Part shown: positions 1 to 8,114 of the stretch, piece after piece
Position numbering within the stretch: the first letter of the stretch is position 1
How the letters are laid out: the number at the start of each line of letters is the position of its first letter
Assembly: GCA_947449695.1 (NCBI GenBank)
Contig: CANFST010000005.1
Location: 1-64,000, forward strand
DNA from: Chitinophagales bacterium
GTDB taxonomy: Bacteria > Bacteroidota > Bacteroidia > Chitinophagales > CAIODY01
DNA length: 64,000 bases
Direction of reading: 5' to 3'
Program-made: the position numbers and the translations under genes
The notes under the pieces: model-generated
Told to the model about the DNA's origin: nothing
What the model saw: only the letters and a program-made list of their open reading frames with translations
Databases searched by the model: none

Positions 1-710
1 ATGCCTGCATTAATTGGGAAATATACTGGCGGAGCATTCAAGCCACTGGTTACATCTTTCACAAAATCGGCTTTGTTGTGATGCTTCAAAGCATAATTAG
101 TGGCTTTCTGAATACCCATGGTGCTGAAAGTTTCTTTTCCCAAAGCCTTGCCACAAGCCGAACCCGGACCATGAGCCGGATAAACCGTTACAGCATCAGG
201 CAATGTTTTTATTTTGCTTTGTAAAGAATCAAAAAGCATTCCTGCTAATTCTTCTTTCGATAAATTACCGCTGAATAAATCGGGGCGACCAACATCACCA
301 ACAAACAAAGTATCGCCTGTAAAAACCGCATTAGGGTTATTGTTTTCATCCATCAACAAATAACAAGTAGATTCTAAAGTATGCCCTGGTGTGTGCAAAA
401 TTTGAAATTTTATTTTGCCCAATTTTATTTCTTCACCATCTTTTGCCTGATGAATTTTGAAAGTAGTTTCAGCATTTGGACCATACACAATTGGTGCGTT
501 TGTTTGCTGCGATAATTCTAAATGACCACTCACAAAGTCAGCATGGAAGTGCGTTTCAAAAATATATTTGATGGCAGCATTTCTTGATTTTGCTAACGCT
601 AGATACTTTTCAGTATCTCGAAGTGGGTCGATAATGACTGCTTCATTTTCCGATTCGATGTAGTAAGATGCTTCGCTTAAGCAGTTGGTATAAATTTGTT
701 CGATATACAT
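1..710 (-). CDS. Persulfide dioxygenase-type MBL-fold protein (probable MBL-rhodanese fusion), 3' end cut by the window
   Basis: The frame runs open from an ATG at 708-710 on the minus strand to the window edge, giving about 236 residues with no stop; the ORF track misses it because it is open-ended. It starts MYIEQIYTNCLSEASYYIES and carries the ETHE1/persulfide-dioxygenase zinc motif THFHADFVSGH, then HTPGHTLES, FTGDTLFVGDVGRPDL and YPAHGPGSACG. ETHE1-type enzymes oxidise glutathione persulfide to sulfite with a mononuclear iron. The GSACGKAL segment and the continuation past the MBL domain fit the Bacteroidota form of about 470 residues with C-terminal rhodanese domains, but those domains lie outside the window, so the fusion is inferred. 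A promoter-like box and a small inverted repeat sit directly upstream. Confidence 0.85.
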   Translation of the reverse strand, partial: MYIEQIYTNCLSEASYYIESENEAVIIDPLRDTEKYLALAKSRNAAIKYIFETHFHADFVSGHLELSQQTNAPIVYGPNAETTFKIHQAKDGEEIKLGKIKFQILHTPGHTLESTCYLLMDENNNPNAVFTGDTLFVGDVGRPDLFSGNLSKEELAGMLFDSLQSKIKTLPDAVTVYPAHGPGSACGKALGKETFSTMGIQKATNYALKHHNKADFVKDVTSGLNAPPVYFPINAG

Positions 711-723
711 AATGATGTTTTTT

Positions 724-754
724 CAAAATTATTAAAACATTAAACAAACTCAAG
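724..754 (-). promoter_or_regulatory. Probable promoter and overlapping inverted repeat upstream of the MBL gene
   Basis: On the minus strand TAATTTTG (724-731) matches the Bacteroidota -7 box TAnnTTTG. CTTG at 751-754, 19 nt upstream, is a one-mismatch -33 box. A 7-bp inverted repeat with a 5-nt loop, AACTCAA/TTGAGTT (747-765), overlaps the -33 position and could be an operator. This is pattern matching only. Confidence 0.4.
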
Positions 755-786
755 CTATTTGAGTTCTTGAATTTCACAAAAATAAA

Positions 787-832
787 AAAATCCAAAACAT
801 CATTCATTTTCATTTTTGATATTTTGGATTTT
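787..832 (-). terminator. Intrinsic terminator downstream of the response regulator
   Basis: AAAATCCAAAA...TTTTGGATTTT forms an 11-bp stem, extended by ATCA/TGAT after one mismatch. On the minus strand it is followed by a run of T, which suits termination of the regulator/kinase transcript ending at 859. Confidence 0.65.
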
Positions 833-858
833 CTTTTTTCTAAAAAGAGATGACTAAT

Positions 859-1554
859 CTATTTTTCCAGCGTCATTTTAAAACCTACTCCATGAATATT
901 AATAATTTGTAATCGTTCGTCATCTTTTAAATATTTTCTTAATCTGCTTATAAAAACATCCATACTCCTGCCAATAAAATAATCATCATCGCCCCAAACT
1001 CGTTTTAAAATATCTTCACGAGTAACCACTTCGCCTACATGATGGCAAAATATTTGCATAATATCAGCCTCTTTAGCAGTCAGATTCATGGCTTCTTGTT
1101 TTTCAAATTGTAGCGTTAAATTTTTGTGGTCAAATTTGTATTTACCTACTGTGTAAATTTCCTTCATTTCTACCAGCTTTTCCTCTCCTTTGGTGCGTTT
1201 CAACATAGCACCTACACGTAGCTTAAACTCTTCCGTATTGAAAGGTTTGGTAATATAATCGTCGCCGCCAGCTTTAAATCCTTTTATTACATCATCTTTC
1301 ATGCCTTTGGCTGTAAGAAAAATAATAGGTGTTTTTTTATCACTTTTTCTGATGTCTTCGGCTAATGAATAACCATCTTTTTTTGGCATCATCACATCCA
1401 ATACACATAAATCGAAACTGCCATTTACAAATGATTTTAAAGCACTGTTGCCATCTTTTACCCATTCTACTTTGTATCCTTCGGTTTGTAATAAATCTTT
1501 AATTACGAAACCTAAATTTTGATCGTCTTCAGCTAATAGAATTTTGTTTTTCAT
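859..1554 (-). CDS. OmpR/PhoB-family response regulator
   Basis: 231 residues, the usual length for the family. The N-terminal receiver domain (about 1-120) has the acidic pair EDD near residue 9, the phospho-acceptor Asp in CVLDVMMPKKDG, the conserved Thr in FLTAKG, and the Lys in ITKPF. The C-terminal winged helix (about 130-228) contains LTAKEADI and the recognition-helix region GRSMDVFISRLRKYL. It is a cytoplasmic DNA-binding regulator activated by phosphorylation. It lies 31 bp downstream of the histidine kinase on the same strand and is almost certainly its partner. Target genes and signal are not evident. A strong terminator follows. Confidence 0.95.
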   Translation of the reverse strand: MKNKILLAEDDQNLGFVIKDLLQTEGYKVEWVKDGNSALKSFVNGSFDLCVLDVMMPKKDGYSLAEDIRKSDKKTPIIFLTAKGMKDDVIKGFKAGGDDYITKPFNTEEFKLRVGAMLKRTKGEEKLVEMKEIYTVGKYKFDHKNLTLQFEKQEAMNLTAKEADIMQIFCHHVGEVVTREDILKRVWGDDDYFIGRSMDVFISRLRKYLKDDERLQIINIHGVGFKMTLEK

Positions 1555-1585
1555 TGTTATCTGTTTTTTAGTTTATGATGATATT

Positions 1586-2890
1586 TTATTTCTGTTGGTT
1601 AATTGGTAATGTGATAAAAATAGTTGTGCCTTTGCCCACTTCACTTTTCAATCTTACAGTTCCTTTATGCGCTTCAGTCATAATTTTAACATAATTTAAC
1701 CCGAGCCCGAATCCTTTCACATCGTGTACATTTCCGGTGGGCACTCTATAAAATTTATCAAAAATCATAGGTTGCGATTCAACTGGTATGCCAATACCAT
1801 TATCCGCTACTGCAATTTCAATACCCTTTTTTACATTTTGAGTGCTGATAGTAATAACAGGATCTTCATCACAATATTTTATCGCGTTATCTAATAAATT
1901 GTAAATAATGTTTTGCATGTGTAATTTATCCAGATTGACAATGCTTTCAGCCGCATGCAGTTCCAAATTTATTTTACCACCTTTTGTATAAATCAATAGT
2001 TTTAGTTTTTCTACAGCATCTTTTATCAATAAATGAATATCATAAGGTTCAGTATTTATTTTTATTTTTTGCTTATTCAATTTTGCCATTTGCAACACCC
2101 TTTCCACCTGATTTTTTAATCGGTTGGCTTCATCCTGAATAATAGTGGCGTAACTCATCAATCGTTCGGGGTTATTAACAATATTGGGCTGCAGCAACAC
2201 ATCAGTCGAAATAGAAATAGTAGAAAGCGGTGTTTTAAATTCATGCGTCATGTTGTTGATGAAATCAGTTTGTACATCGCTAAGTCGGCGTTGTTTTAAT
2301 ATAACAAACACAGCATAAGTAAAAAACAAAATTACAAGTATCAGAACTAGTGTGCTGAATAACCAGAATCCCATTTGCTCAACCATAAAAGTTTTTTTGG
2401 TCGGAAACCGAACCAGAAAATAATATTCATCTTTTAATAGCTTCGGAAATGTAGCATTCATTTGCTTTTTGGGCATTGAATTTTGCTGAAAGGCAGCTTT
2501 TATTTCATCAAAATTTACATAATTGCCATACACTACATTATTCGTATTGCAATCATAAATGCCATATTCAAAATCCATATCCAGATGGTGCATTTCAAAT
2601 TGCCGCTTCAATAAGGTTTCTAAAATGGTTGGAGTAATTTTTTCGTTAATAGTTACCACATACATATTATCTGGCAACTGTTTAATAGGTTCTACAATCT
2701 GAGTTGTATCGCCGCCAAAGTTAGTCACCTGATTCACCACTTTCATCAAAGCCATTTGCACATTGCTGTTAAATTCACGGTTTTTTAAATCCAATGCATT
2801 TTTAACCCAATAAATCTGAATGGCCAAAAGCCCTACTACGACTAATGAGCCAAACAATACCACAAACCTGATGGAACGACTTTTCATCAA
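1586..2890 (-). CDS. Two-component sensor histidine kinase
   Basis: 434 residues. Two membrane segments (about 8-26 and 172-196) enclose a roughly 145-residue periplasmic sensor region of no recognised fold. A HisKA domain follows with the phospho-His in MTHEFKTPLSTI, then an HATPase domain with N box NIIYNLLDNAIKY, G1 box DNGIGIP and G2 box GFGLGLNYVK. All catalytic motifs are intact, so autophosphorylation and transfer to the adjacent OmpR-type regulator are expected. No HAMP domain is obvious. The kinase is the promoter-proximal gene, and the 321-bp region upstream separates it from a divergent T9SS protein. The stimulus cannot be deduced. Confidence 0.95.
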   Translation of the reverse strand: MMKSRSIRFVVLFGSLVVVGLLAIQIYWVKNALDLKNREFNSNVQMALMKVVNQVTNFGGDTTQIVEPIKQLPDNMYVVTINEKITPTILETLLKRQFEMHHLDMDFEYGIYDCNTNNVVYGNYVNFDEIKAAFQQNSMPKKQMNATFPKLLKDEYYFLVRFPTKKTFMVEQMGFWLFSTLVLILVILFFTYAVFVILKQRRLSDVQTDFINNMTHEFKTPLSTISISTDVLLQPNIVNNPERLMSYATIIQDEANRLKNQVERVLQMAKLNKQKIKINTEPYDIHLLIKDAVEKLKLLIYTKGGKINLELHAAESIVNLDKLHMQNIIYNLLDNAIKYCDEDPVITISTQNVKKGIEIAVADNGIGIPVESQPMIFDKFYRVPTGNVHDVKGFGLGLNYVKIMTEAHKGTVRLKSEVGKGTTIFITLPINQQK

Positions 2891-3054
2891 CCGCTAAATT
2901 AATTCAGTATTGTTAGCAGCGGATATTTATTTTTTTTAATCAATTGTAAATAAGGGTGAAAGAGTTGTTAATGCTTTTTATTTTTAATGATGGAATGAAC
3001 ATTTTCTTCAGTAGTAATGAAACTAAACTTTAGTTATGTCAAAGCTCCGCTTTT

Positions 3055-3185
3055 GAACTTGCTTGATTGAAAAGAATGGGCTAAATTTGAAAAATGAAAA
3101 GTATAACTGAATCAAGCAGCCACAAAGCCCCAATACTGAAAGGCTATGCAGCTTGGCGACGACAATCCAGTTTAACTGCATAGTT
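3055..3185. other. Structured, compositionally distinct intergenic island
   Basis: The 321 bp between the divergent genes (2891-3211) hold no convincing gene. Within them, about 130 bp are visibly richer in G and C than the flanks and contain two separate 8-bp inverted repeats: GCTTGATT (3061-3068) with AATCAAGC (3110-3117), and CTATGCAG (3144-3151) with CTGCATAG (3176-3183). The 60-codon minus ORF here has no recognisable protein features. The segment could be a small RNA, a leader for the 3212 gene, or the remnant of a dispersed repeat. Which of these cannot be decided from one copy. Confidence 0.4.
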
Positions 3186-3211
3186 TTTTTAGTAATCAAA
3201 TTCAAAAAATC

Positions 3212-5164
3212 ATGAAAAAAACAATTTTACTTTTTGTGGTATTTGCTCTATTAGTGAATTTATGGAATCATGTGAAAGCGCAAACAAACATGGGATGGAA
3301 TGAACTCGGATTTCAGAGTAACAAAGGATCTGTTAGTAGCAGTGGAGGCATATCTCCATCACCAATTTGCATTGATAAACATGATAATATATATTCAATT
3401 CAACAAGACTTAATTCATATAAAGAAATGGGATGGAATTAATTGGGCAGATATTACAAGCAATTTTAAATCAAAAATTTTATCTGCGATAGTTCTTGATA
3501 GGCATGATAGTTTGTATGCCGCCGGTATGGTGGATTCAACCAATAGAAGATATGCTGTTTTAAAATGGAATGGAACAAATAATTGGAGAAGAATTGATAC
3601 TACTACTTATAATTACGACATAACTAAGATGTGTTTTGATACAAGTAACAATTTGTATATCACTGGCGGTTTTACGGATTCAACAATGTTAAATGGGAAT
3701 AACTATATTGCTAAATGGAATGGAAATACTTGGAGTATTCCTGGCAATTTTAAATTTAGAGGTATAGTTAGTTCTATGTGTTCTGACAATAGTGGAAATA
3801 TTTATGCTGTTGGTTGGGGAATCAAAAGAAATGGTTATGAATATGCTGCTAAATGGGATGGTACTAATTGGAGTGTTTTAGGTGGAACAATATTAGATTC
3901 TTCATCAACTCAAACTCCTTATTGTAATGTCATTAAATCAGATAGCTTAGGTAATATTTATTGCGGAGGAAGTTTTATGTTTAATAATGGGAAAGATTAT
4001 TTGCTTAAATGGAATGGATTGACTTGGGCGAAAGTTGGTTCAATGGGCTATGGAATAAATCCTTCAGGTCAAATATTTAATCTTGATATTGAGAACAACG
4101 GAACTATTTATTGTGTTGGCGACTTTATTGATTCTTCAACATTCAATTCGAGTTTGTGGTATAAAAGATATGTTGCAAAGTGGAATGGCAGTAGTTGGAG
4201 TAATTTGGGCAGATATTCTGCATCACAGTTAAATAACGTTTATACCAATTCTTTTTATTTAACTAATGTTTTTCATGATTCTAAAAGAAACATTTATGTC
4301 TCACCAATATTAGGAAGTGATACTACTAATTACCATCATATTTATAAGTATGGACTTATTGATACAGCTCTTAATGTAAGGCTTTTGAATAATCGTGTTT
4401 GCAGAGGCAGTTTAGATTCGATAGAGATAATCACTCATTCAACATATAATTCTGGGAATGTTTTTATGTTAGAATTAGGCGATGCCAATGGTAATTTCAA
4501 TCAAGTTGTAAATTCAATTGGGTCAAAATCTGCTATGGGAAATTGTTTTATTAAATTTAGTATTCCTGCCCCTTATTCGCTGGGTAACTCATCATACAGA
4601 ATTAGAGCAAGAAGCACTAATCCTTATTCTATTGGAACTCAAGATAGCATTGACTTTAATGTAATTGGACTTCAAGATACAACAACAATGTATCTTATCG
4701 GGAATTATTTATTTTGTTTAGATTCATTTTTGAGTAATGGTGTGAATAGATTCCAATGGTATGATTGTATTACAAACAAAGCGATTCAAAATGCAATTTA
4801 TGCTCGATTTACTCCGCCATATATTGGAGATTTTAAAGTTAGAGTAATTTCTAAATCAGATTCAACTTGCTATACAGAATCAAGGTGTATGAATATTTCT
4901 TCATTAGGAATCAATGAAATTTATTGGAACTCTCTATATATCCAACCTAATCCCACAGCCACTTCCACCACACTCACTTTCAACAATGAATTAAGCAACA
5001 CCACCGTTGAAGTGATGAATGTAACAGGTCAAATCGTTATCAAAAAGGAAAATCAATCTGGTAAGCAATTCAATGTAGATTTATCGAATCAAACGGCTGG
5101 CATTTATTTCATCAAAGTAAAACAAGCAGCTGAAGTGTGGAGAGGGAAAGTGATAAAGCAATAA
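3212..5164 (+). CDS. Secreted KWNG-repeat propeller-like protein with T9SS type A sorting domain
   Basis: 650 residues. A Sec signal peptide (about 1-24, ending VKAQ) is followed by six imperfect repeats with the core AKWNG.(S/T)W at intervals of about 50-60 residues (about 65-335), each preceded by a D..GN.Y strand; this suggests a beta-propeller. A middle region (about 390-500) looks like an Ig/CBM-type beta domain. The last 75 residues (QPNPTATSTTLTF..., ending GKVIKQ) form a type A C-terminal sorting domain. Known family behaviour is export by Sec, translocation through SprA, and attachment or release at the cell surface. SprA is encoded at 30.4 kb. The ligand is unknown. Monocistronic, with no clear promoter seen. 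Confidence 0.85.
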   Translation: MKKTILLFVVFALLVNLWNHVKAQTNMGWNELGFQSNKGSVSSSGGISPSPICIDKHDNIYSIQQDLIHIKKWDGINWADITSNFKSKILSAIVLDRHDSLYAAGMVDSTNRRYAVLKWNGTNNWRRIDTTTYNYDITKMCFDTSNNLYITGGFTDSTMLNGNNYIAKWNGNTWSIPGNFKFRGIVSSMCSDNSGNIYAVGWGIKRNGYEYAAKWDGTNWSVLGGTILDSSSTQTPYCNVIKSDSLGNIYCGGSFMFNNGKDYLLKWNGLTWAKVGSMGYGINPSGQIFNLDIENNGTIYCVGDFIDSSTFNSSLWYKRYVAKWNGSSWSNLGRYSASQLNNVYTNSFYLTNVFHDSKRNIYVSPILGSDTTNYHHIYKYGLIDTALNVRLLNNRVCRGSLDSIEIITHSTYNSGNVFMLELGDANGNFNQVVNSIGSKSAMGNCFIKFSIPAPYSLGNSSYRIRARSTNPYSIGTQDSIDFNVIGLQDTTTMYLIGNYLFCLDSFLSNGVNRFQWYDCITNKAIQNAIYARFTPPYIGDFKVRVISKSDSTCYTESRCMNISSLGINEIYWNSLYIQPNPTATSTTLTFNNELSNTTVEVMNVTGQIVIKKENQSGKQFNVDLSNQTAGIYFIKVKQAAEVWRGKVIKQ

Positions 5165-5296
5165 CCAGTTTTTATAGTTTATCAAGCTGGTAAAGAAAAA
5201 GAAGTGTTTTATTCATTAGATTGTTAGGTCGCATCAGCTCCTTAAATCATTAGCATCTTTAATGGCTTTAAGCAACAGCCCAACAGAAAAAATAAT

Positions 5297-5328
5297 TTTG
5301 TTCAATTCAATCCTTTCATGTACGTTTG
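5297..5328 (+). promoter_or_regulatory. Bacteroidota-type promoter of kup
   Basis: TTTG (5297-5300), a 20-nt spacer and TACGTTTG (5321-5328) match the Bacteroidota -33/-7 consensus. The ORF track's TTG start at 5326 lies inside the -7 box, so translation must begin downstream, at the ATG at 5353. Confidence 0.75.
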
Positions 5329-5352
5329 CACCGCTTTTTTCAAGCATCATTT

Positions 5353-7308
5353 ATGAGTGAGGGCAGTAATCATCACCACCATCTACAAAAGCTTACCACT
5401 GGCGGATTATTAGTTACGTTAGGAATTATTTATGGCGATATTGGTACATCGCCATTATACGTTTTGAAAGCCATTGTTGGCACAAAACCAATCACCGAAC
5501 AACTGGTATTAGGTGCTTTGAGTTGTGTCTTCTGGACACTCACTATTTTAACAACACTGAAATATGTCATCATCACCCTTCGTGCAGATAACAAAGGCGA
5601 AGGCGGCATTTTTTCTTTGTACACTTTAGTTCGCCGAACAAAAGGCTGGTTGATTTTTCCTGCTATCATTGGCGGCAGCACTCTATTAGCTGACGGATTA
5701 ATCACACCACCTATTTCAGTTTCATCAGCTGTAGAAGGTTTAAGATTAATCAAGCCCGATATTCCAACTATTCCCATTGTTTTAGCCATTCTTACCATTC
5801 TGTTTATCATTCAACAATATGGAACAAAAATAGTAGGTGCTACTTTCGGACCTATGATGACTATTTGGTTTAGTATGCTGGCAGTGCTTGGTTTGATAGG
5901 CATTTGGGGGCATTGGTATGTTTTGAAAGCCATCAATCCTTATTATGCTTTTCAATTGTTAGTGAATTATCCTGGTGGGTTTTGGTTACTCGGCGGTGTG
6001 TTTCTATGTACCACAGGAGCTGAGGCATTATATTCAGATTTAGGTCATTGCGGCAGAGTTAATATTCGTGTGAGTTGGACTTATGTAAAGACTGCTTTAC
6101 TATTAAATTATTTTGGGCAAGGTGCAAGATTACTGGCATTACCCGAAGGTCATTTAGGTACAGTTGATCCGTTCTTTCAATTGATGCCGAATTGGTTTTT
6201 GCCAACAGGCATTTTCATAGCAACAATTGCAGCTATTATTGCTTCGCAGGCTTTAATCACTGGCTCTTACACTTTGGTGGCAGAAGCTATGCGATTGAAT
6301 TTGTGGCCTAAACTAAAAATTGTTTACCCAACTAATGTGAAAGGGCAAATGTATATTCCATCTATCAATTGGTTGCTATGGGCAGGCTGTGTAGCAGTAA
6401 CATTATACTTTCAGGAATCATCACGGATGGAAGGTGCTTATGGTGTGAGCATCATTATGACGATGTTGATGACTACTTTATTGTTAGTGCATTATTTCGT
6501 TTTAAAACGAATCAACCCAACACTAATTTGGGGCTACATGATTTTTTATTTTTTTATCGAAGGAATGTTTTTGGTATCGAATGCCAATAAATTTTTGAAT
6601 GGCGGTTGGGTAACGGTAGTGATTGCAGCACTTTTAATTTTCATCATGTGGGTATGGCATGAAGCCACTGCACTCAAAAAATCATTCACAGATTTTAGCA
6701 GGATTGATAAATATTTACCACAACTCAATGATTTAAGTAATGATACTTCTATCCCGAAATATGCTACACACTTGGTCTATTTAAGTACCGCCGAATCAGA
6801 AAATTTTATTGAGAAAAAAGTTACTTATAGCATTTTTAAAAAATTTCCTAAACGTGCCGATACTTATTGGTTCTTGCATGTAGAAACTACAGATGAGCCT
6901 TATGGAATGGATTACGAAGTGTTTACCCATGTGCCACAAAAAGTTTTCAGAATTGTTTTCCGATTAGGTTTCAGAATGGAGCAACGCTTATTGCCTTTAT
7001 TCAAAAAAGCTGTTGAAGATATGGTAGCAAATGGCGAAGTGAACACCATGAGTCGTTATCCTTCCTTGCAAAAATATAAAATCAAAGGCGATGTTCGTTA
7101 TGTTATCATTGATAGATATTTGAGCTACGAAAATACTTTGCCTGCCTATCAAAAATTCATTTTAGAAACTTATTACATCATCAAAAATTTCAGCTATCAC
7201 GAAGACAGATTATTTGGTTTAGATAGCAGTTTTGTTGAAGTGGAAAGTGTTCCGATGGTGTTATCTAAAAAGAAATCCGTTGATATTAAACGTGTTCGCC
7301 GCTCCTGA
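5353..7308 (+). CDS. kup: Kup-type low-affinity potassium transporter
   Basis: 651 residues from the ATG at 5353; the track's 5326 TTG is part of the promoter. After a short hydrophilic N-terminus comes the family signature LGIIYGDIGTSPLYV, then about 12 hydrophobic membrane segments to about residue 440 (including GGIFSLYTLVRR and DGLITPPISV), and a cytoplasmic C-terminal domain of about 200 residues ending in basic KKKSVDIKRVRRS. Kup proteins import K+ together with protons across the inner membrane. Length and motifs are normal for the family. Transcribed alone from its own promoter; the Nfu gene 68 bp downstream has a separate promoter-like box. Confidence 0.95.
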   Translation: MSEGSNHHHHLQKLTTGGLLVTLGIIYGDIGTSPLYVLKAIVGTKPITEQLVLGALSCVFWTLTILTTLKYVIITLRADNKGEGGIFSLYTLVRRTKGWLIFPAIIGGSTLLADGLITPPISVSSAVEGLRLIKPDIPTIPIVLAILTILFIIQQYGTKIVGATFGPMMTIWFSMLAVLGLIGIWGHWYVLKAINPYYAFQLLVNYPGGFWLLGGVFLCTTGAEALYSDLGHCGRVNIRVSWTYVKTALLLNYFGQGARLLALPEGHLGTVDPFFQLMPNWFLPTGIFIATIAAIIASQALITGSYTLVAEAMRLNLWPKLKIVYPTNVKGQMYIPSINWLLWAGCVAVTLYFQESSRMEGAYGVSIIMTMLMTTLLLVHYFVLKRINPTLIWGYMIFYFFIEGMFLVSNANKFLNGGWVTVVIAALLIFIMWVWHEATALKKSFTDFSRIDKYLPQLNDLSNDTSIPKYATHLVYLSTAESENFIEKKVTYSIFKKFPKRADTYWFLHVETTDEPYGMDYEVFTHVPQKVFRIVFRLGFRMEQRLLPLFKKAVEDMVANGEVNTMSRYPSLQKYKIKGDVRYVIIDRYLSYENTLPAYQKFILETYYIIKNFSYHEDRLFGLDSSFVEVESVPMVLSKKKSVDIKRVRRS

Positions 7309-7352
7309 ACTATTTAATGCATCATTTGTTTCAAAGTCAGCAAATACATTTT

Positions 7353-7360
7353 TAATTTTG
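7353..7360 (+). promoter_or_regulatory. Candidate -7 box upstream of the Nfu gene
   Basis: TAATTTTG matches TAnnTTTG. The nearest TTTG upstream (7325-7328) is 24 nt away, slightly longer than usual. The expected transcript start is about 10 nt before the ATG. Confidence 0.45.
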
Positions 7361-7376
7361 TTTTTTTAATTGAATC

Positions 7377-7958
7377 ATGGAAAATACAACAACCGTTATT
7401 GACGTTTATACCGAGGCAACTCCTAACCCCGAAACATTAAAGTTTGTGGTAAACAAAATGTTGTTTGAAAACAACAGTGCCGATTTTCAAAATATTGAAT
7501 CAGCCAAAAGTTCACCATTGGCAATGGATTTATTTGGTTTCCCTTTTGTGAAAGGTGTTTTCATTATGAACAATTTTGTTACCATCACAAAACATCCCGA
7601 TACCATCTGGGAAGATATAATGCCTTCTTTGAAAGCTTTCATCAAAAAATATGTGCAAGATGGAAGACCAATTGCGTTTAAAGTGGAAGAAACAAAAAAT
7701 GCCGAACCATTAGTGGGTGAAGCAGTTGTTTCAAAAATAAAAGAAGTGTTAGAAAATTATGTTAAACCAGCTGTTGAAATGGATGGCGGCGCAATTCAAT
7801 ACAAAGAATTTAATGAAGAAACTGGTGTATTGAATGTAATGTTGCAAGGCAGTTGCAGTGGTTGCCCAAGCAGTATGATTACATTAAAATCAGGCATTGA
7901 AAATTTGATGAAACGAATGGTGCCTCAAGTAACCGAAGTTACTGCTGATGCGGTTTAA
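7377..7958 (+). CDS. Nfu-type Fe-S cluster scaffold/carrier protein
   Basis: 193 residues. An N-terminal Nfu_N domain (about 8-95, TEATPNPETLKFV...) is followed by a C-terminal NifU-like domain (about 110-185) with VEMDGGAIQ and the cluster-binding CxxC in GSCSGCPSS. Such proteins carry [4Fe-4S] clusters from the assembly machinery to apo-enzymes in the cytoplasm. The Nfu_N plus NifU_C arrangement is that of mitochondrial NFU1 and of many Bacteroidota and alphaproteobacterial proteins, unlike E. coli NfuA, whose N-terminal domain is a degenerate A-type carrier. No suf or isc genes are nearby. A perfect-palindrome terminator follows. Confidence 0.93.
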   Translation: MENTTTVIDVYTEATPNPETLKFVVNKMLFENNSADFQNIESAKSSPLAMDLFGFPFVKGVFIMNNFVTITKHPDTIWEDIMPSLKAFIKKYVQDGRPIAFKVEETKNAEPLVGEAVVSKIKEVLENYVKPAVEMDGGAIQYKEFNEETGVLNVMLQGSCSGCPSSMITLKSGIENLMKRMVPQVTEVTADAV

Positions 7959-8010
7959 TGATAACAATTGAATGAAATAAACTTAGTTTCTTCGATAAAA
8001 AATAATTACA

Positions 8011-8041
8011 AAGCGTTGGAAATATTTCCAACGCTTTTTTT
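8011..8041 (+). terminator. Intrinsic terminator with a 26-bp perfect palindrome
   Basis: AAGCGTTGGAAAT is followed directly by its exact reverse complement ATTTCCAACGCTT, then a T run. It closes the Nfu transcript. Because it is a perfect palindrome with no unpaired loop, some central bases must open to form the hairpin. Confidence 0.85.
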
Positions 8042-8101
8042 GTTAAGGCTAATTTCAAATAATCAATAGGTTTATTTTTCATTCGCATTCAATTAGCCAA
8101 T

Positions 8102-8109
8102 TATATTTG
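8102..8109 (+). promoter_or_regulatory. -7 box abutting the mnmH start codon
   Basis: TATATTTG matches TAnnTTTG exactly, with a TTTC -33-like element at 8077-8080 (21-nt spacer). Its end is only 5 nt from the ATG at 8115, so the transcript would be leaderless or nearly so. Confidence 0.6.
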
Positions 8110-8114
8110 CAACA

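Noticed and set aside
3023-3205. 60-residue minus-strand ORF in the divergent intergenic region
   Set aside because: No family features, lies across two stem-loops and has no promoter or convincing start; better treated as part of the structured island.
5165-5296. Possible small RNA between the T9SS gene and kup
   Set aside because: Only weak short inverted repeats (CCAG/CTGG, GGCT/AGCC) and no promoter-terminator pair.
5430-5810. 126-residue minus ORF inside kup
   Set aside because: Shadow of the transporter gene; no coherent domain, and the plus frame is clearly coding.
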